A stretch of 14,369 nt of DNA from Chloroflexota bacterium. Lineage in GTDB: Bacteria > Chloroflexota > UBA6077 > JADZDV01. Where the stretch lies: the NCBI GenBank assembly GCA_020850915.1, contig JADZDV010000277.1, positions 1 to 14,369 of the forward strand, written 5' to 3'. A program made the translations under genes and the position numbers. This document shows, piece after piece, positions 12,153-14,369 of the stretch (its first letter is position 1; each line of letters begins with the position of its first letter). Below the pieces are notes generated by a model, which was given only the letters and a program-made list of their open reading frames with translations, was not told the origin of the DNA and did not search any database.

Positions 12153-13537
12153 TGTCGCTCCAGACGCGCCTCGTCCTGCTCCAGGCGCTCCTGCTCGCGG
12201 CCGGACTGGTCGCCTTCGCCGGCCTGGTGGCCGCTCGATTCGAGGCGGCCCTGTTGCATGACGTTGACGAGGCGCTCGACCTGCGGGCCGCGGCCATAGC
12301 CGCCGACGTCTGGCTAGCCGGCGGTCCGCGCGGTCTGGAGCCCCTACGCGTCGAGCCCGGTCCGCTCGAGGAGATGAGCCGACCGGGGATCTACGTCCAG
12401 GTCCGCTCGCTCGATGGGCAGGTCCTGGCCAGCTCAGCGAACCTCGCCGGGGGCGATCTTCCCGCACCGCCGACGCTCGGAACGCCCGCCACCGTGCCGT
12501 TACAGCGCGGGGAGCGGCTGCGCGTGCTGAGTATTCAGGCGTCACAGGACAGCCAGCCGATCGCCATCGTGCGGGTTGGTGAGTCGCTCCACCTCGTGGA
12601 CGCCAGCGTGCGCCAGCTCACCGGGCTGCTGTTCGGCGTTGGCAGCGGTGTGCTGGCGCTGACCGTCCTCCTGACCTGGCTCGCCGTTCGGCGCGCGCTG
12701 ACTCCGCTGGGCGCTATCACCGCGGCGGCCGAGGCGGTGGCCAGGACGGGAGACGCCGAGCGTCGAGCGCCAGGCGCCGAGCGACGTGACGAGGTGGGGC
12801 GCCTGGCCCGGGCCTTCAACGAGATGGCCGCCCGCCTCTGGAAGCTGCTCGAGATGCAGCGCCAGCTCCTGGCAGACACCTCGCACGAGCTCCGCAACCC
12901 GCTCACGGTCATCCGAACGAACCTCGGCCTGCTGCGGAAGAACCTGTCCGCGGACACCCGCGAAGAGATCGCGGCCGAGACGGACGATGAGGCGATTCGA
13001 ATGAGCCGGATGGTGGACGACCTGCTGCTGCTCGGCGAGGTCCAGGAGCGAACTCCGCCGGCAAGCCAACTGGTGCGGCTGGACCGGCTGGCCGGGGATG
13101 TGGCGCAGCAGTACGCGGCGCGCGGCACGCACCAGATCCTCGTCGAGGCCGATGAGCCGCTAGCCATCCGGGCGGACCGCGAGCGACTCCGCCAGGTGCT
13201 GGTGAACCTGCTGGACAACGCCACCCGGCATACCCCGGCCGGCGGCGCTATCCGGGTGAGCGTGCGTAGGCTCGGCTCCGAAGCCGAGCTGGCCGTGGCA
13301 GACGCCGGACCTGGGATCGCGGCGGAGCACCTGGCCCGCCTCTTTGACCGCTTCTACCGCGTGGAGCCGGCCCGCGACCGGCAGACCGGTGGCAGCGGTC
13401 TCGGCCTGGCGATCGTCAAGCACATCACCGAGACGTACGGCGGCCGCGTGCGCGCAGAGTCGACGCCCGGCGAGGGCGCGCGCTTCGTCATGACGTTTCC
13501 GGTCGAGCCGTCCTGGAGGCTCGAAGCCGACGCTTGA
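12152..13537 (+). CDS. Membrane sensor histidine kinase
   Basis: 461 residues. Transmembrane helix 1 is at about 7-28 (LVLLQALLLAAGLVAFAGLVA). An extracytoplasmic sensor region of about 125 residues follows (IYVQVRSLDGQVLASSANL suggests a small PAS-like fold, not certain). Transmembrane helix 2 is at about 156-180, then a HAMP linker (to about 235). The HisKA dimerisation domain has phosphoacceptor His245 in DTSHELRNPLTVIRTN. The ATPase domain shows the N box NLLDNATRHTP (about 350-360), G1 DAGPGIA, F box LFDRFYR and G2 GSGLGLAIVKH. All catalytic boxes are intact. The signal is unknown. It is coupled to the preceding response-regulator gene by a one-base overlap. The 3' end directly touches a transposase remnant on the other strand, so the last few residues could have been altered by that insertion, but the catalytic core is complete. 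Confidence 0.95.
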   Translation: MSLQTRLVLLQALLLAAGLVAFAGLVAARFEAALLHDVDEALDLRAAAIAADVWLAGGPRGLEPLRVEPGPLEEMSRPGIYVQVRSLDGQVLASSANLAGGDLPAPPTLGTPATVPLQRGERLRVLSIQASQDSQPIAIVRVGESLHLVDASVRQLTGLLFGVGSGVLALTVLLTWLAVRRALTPLGAITAAAEAVARTGDAERRAPGAERRDEVGRLARAFNEMAARLWKLLEMQRQLLADTSHELRNPLTVIRTNLGLLRKNLSADTREEIAAETDDEAIRMSRMVDDLLLLGEVQERTPPASQLVRLDRLAGDVAQQYAARGTHQILVEADEPLAIRADRERLRQVLVNLLDNATRHTPAGGAIRVSVRRLGSEAELAVADAGPGIAAEHLARLFDRFYRVEPARDRQTGGSGLGLAIVKHITETYGGRVRAESTPGEGARFVMTFPVEPSWRLEADA

Positions 13538-13884
13538 GCGAGATAGCGCCGCGCGTTGGCGGGCTGGCTCGAGAATCCCCGGCCGCGGATCTCACGCCAC
13601 AACTGCTGGGCGTTGTGACGGCCCTCCGTCCAGCGGGTGCGGAGGTACGACTCGTACGGCGCGAGCATCGTCGAGCGCGACGGTGGCGCGGCTCGCTCCG
13701 GGCATGCACCGGCCCGCGGGCAGCGACGGACCGTCTTGCGGCCCAGGCCGGTCTGCCGACCGATCGCAGCCCGGGAGCGGCCCTGCTGGTGGAGGGCGAC
13801 GACGGCCTCGTAGCGAGTCAGCCGCTGCGCGCGCCGTGCCTGCCGGTGCTCCCGCGCCTGGATGCGCCCCGGTAGTGACCCCAT
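13538..13884 (-). pseudogene. ISL3-family transposase fragment (internal part)
   Basis: An open stretch of about 115 residues resembles the internal helix-turn-helix region of ISL3-type transposases: RYEAVVALHQQGRSRAAIGR, QTGLGRKTVRR, then APYESYLRTRWTEGRHNAQQ and LWREIRGRGFSS...RYLA. The N-terminal and DDE catalytic parts are absent, and the frame after RYLA continues only as antisense of the kinase gene, so both ends are missing. Pro and Cys at positions I would expect to be hydrophobic (RRCPRAGACPERA) suggest decay. No terminal inverted repeats or target duplications were found. An ATG happens to lie at 13884. It cannot be active, and the family call rests on motif memory, not alignment. 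Confidence 0.7.
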
Positions 13885-14036
13885 AATGGCGCTCGACGAG
13901 AGCTTAACAATCTATAGGAACGTCCCGGGGCGGTTCACTCAGTCTCTGGCGCCGCGGCGATTGCCAGGCCGCCAGCGCCAGTGCCAGAATCAAGCCTCAA
14001 CGCATCTACCCCGTCTTCCATGACCGACGCAACGCT
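13885..14036. other. Short intergenic region with AT-rich patch
   Basis: 152 bases between the transposase fragment and the membrane-protein start. A patch at 13903-13920 (TTAACAATCTATAGGAA) is markedly richer in A/T than its surroundings and may be promoter sequence or an insertion scar. TTAACA and TATAGG are too close together to form a standard -35/-10 pair. No inverted repeat of an IS end was found. Confidence 0.3.
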
Positions 14037-14369
14037 GTGACGTACACGAGACAACAGAGCAGTCCGCCGGCCTCCACAGCCGTAGTGGCAGATGCCGGTG
14101 ATCCAAGAAGATGGGCGTGCCTGGCGCCTCCCTGGCCAGTCCTGACGCTGCTGCTCACGGTGATCTGCCTCGTCATGGCCTTGGCGGACCTCGACGGTGG
14201 CTGGCGATTGGGGCTCGGCGCATCGTTCGGGATTCTGCTGCTTGCTGTCAGCTCGTGTCGGGCAAGAGGCACCCTCCGGCCGTTCCTGCTGATCAATCTG
14301 GGAGTGCTGGGGATCTACCTGTGGGCCGCCGCCGAGCGCGAGGTCTTGACGGTCGGCCTCACGAAAGAC
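14037..14369 (+). CDS. Putative membrane protein, 3' end beyond window
   Basis: A frame opening with GTG at 14037 stays open for 111 codons to the last base. After a polar N-terminus (MTYTRQQSSPPASTAVVADA) it has three clear hydrophobic segments: WPVLTLLLTVICLVMALADL, LGLGASFGILLLAVSSC, and PFLLINLGVLGIYLWAAAER. This pattern is far more protein-like than the opposite-strand frame over the same bases. No ribosome binding site is visible before the GTG; another in-frame GTG, about 16 codons downstream in STAVVADAG, is also possible, so the start is uncertain. The family is not recognised. The short loops and lack of charged motifs suggest a small structural or transport-associated membrane protein. 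It lies beyond the transposase remnant on the plus strand. Confidence 0.5.
   Translation, partial: MTYTRQQSSPPASTAVVADAGDPRRWACLAPPWPVLTLLLTVICLVMALADLDGGWRLGLGASFGILLLAVSSCRARGTLRPFLLINLGVLGIYLWAAAEREVLTVGLTKD

Noticed and set aside
14006..14296. 96-codon minus-strand open frame
   Set aside because: The opposite strand encodes a hydrophobic protein with three plausible membrane helices; this frame is its antisense.
1..14369. CRISPR array, tRNA or rRNA gene
   Set aside because: No regularly spaced repeats, no cloverleaf-like segment with the conserved T-loop bases, and no rRNA-like stretch were seen by eye. A covariance-model scan would be needed for certainty.
1..14369. A wholly new defence, phage or biosynthetic system
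   Set aside because: Genes are mostly familiar families in small unrelated units. No set of clustered unknown genes with nuclease, NTPase or synthetase motifs is present.

Overview
This is a GC-rich bacterial segment with strong G/C preference at third codon positions and frequent GTG starts. Few intergenic stretches exceed 300 bases. The lipoprotein with a long Pro/Ala/Lys linker, the ISL3-type transposase remnant and the terminator-like hairpins lacking U-tracts suggest a Chloroflexota (Thermomicrobia-like) chromosome. That assignment is inferred from style only; no rRNA or marker gene is present.

Layout, left to right. Positions 1-74 hold the signal-peptide start of a minus-strand gene leaving the window. 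Next come a ChbG/HpnK (YdjC-like) carbohydrate deacetylase (308-1219, minus) and a DoxX-family membrane protein (1556-2101, minus), separated by a perfect 21-bp hairpin. A TipA-type MerR regulator (2283-3041, plus) diverges from doxX. A small basic orphan protein (3233-3547, minus) follows. Then comes a 621-nt gene-poor stretch with an 11-bp tandem duplication and a coding-like remnant. The middle is dominated by minus-strand genes: an ABC-F ATPase (4169-6091), two overlapping genes of unknown function encoding membrane proteins (6182-7493), and a Gfo/Idh/MocA oxidoreductase (7819-8901) lying downstream of an alpha/beta hydrolase (9031-9963).

The right part runs on the plus strand. An orphan ABC-type substrate-binding lipoprotein (10161-11318) diverges from the hydrolase. 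A two-component operon follows, with an OmpR/PhoB response regulator (11478-12152) overlapping its histidine kinase (12152-13537) by one base. The regulator appears to have a leaderless promoter, preceded by a dyad and a six-run G-quadruplex motif. An ISL3 transposase fragment abuts the kinase stop codon. The 5' part of a membrane-protein ORF runs off the right edge.

Functionally this is a collection of small independent units rather than one pathway. Likely working pairs are the TipA-type regulator with divergent DoxX, hydrolase plus oxidoreductase (plausibly handling a small esterified or sugar-like substrate), and the regulator/kinase pair. I see no convincing new defence, mobile or biosynthetic system. 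The most interesting signals are regulatory: a hairpin predicted to occlude the hydrolase ribosome binding site, the regulator promoter with its dyad and G4, and the hairpins without U-tracts. The overlapping unknown pair at 6182-7493 is the least explained coding material.
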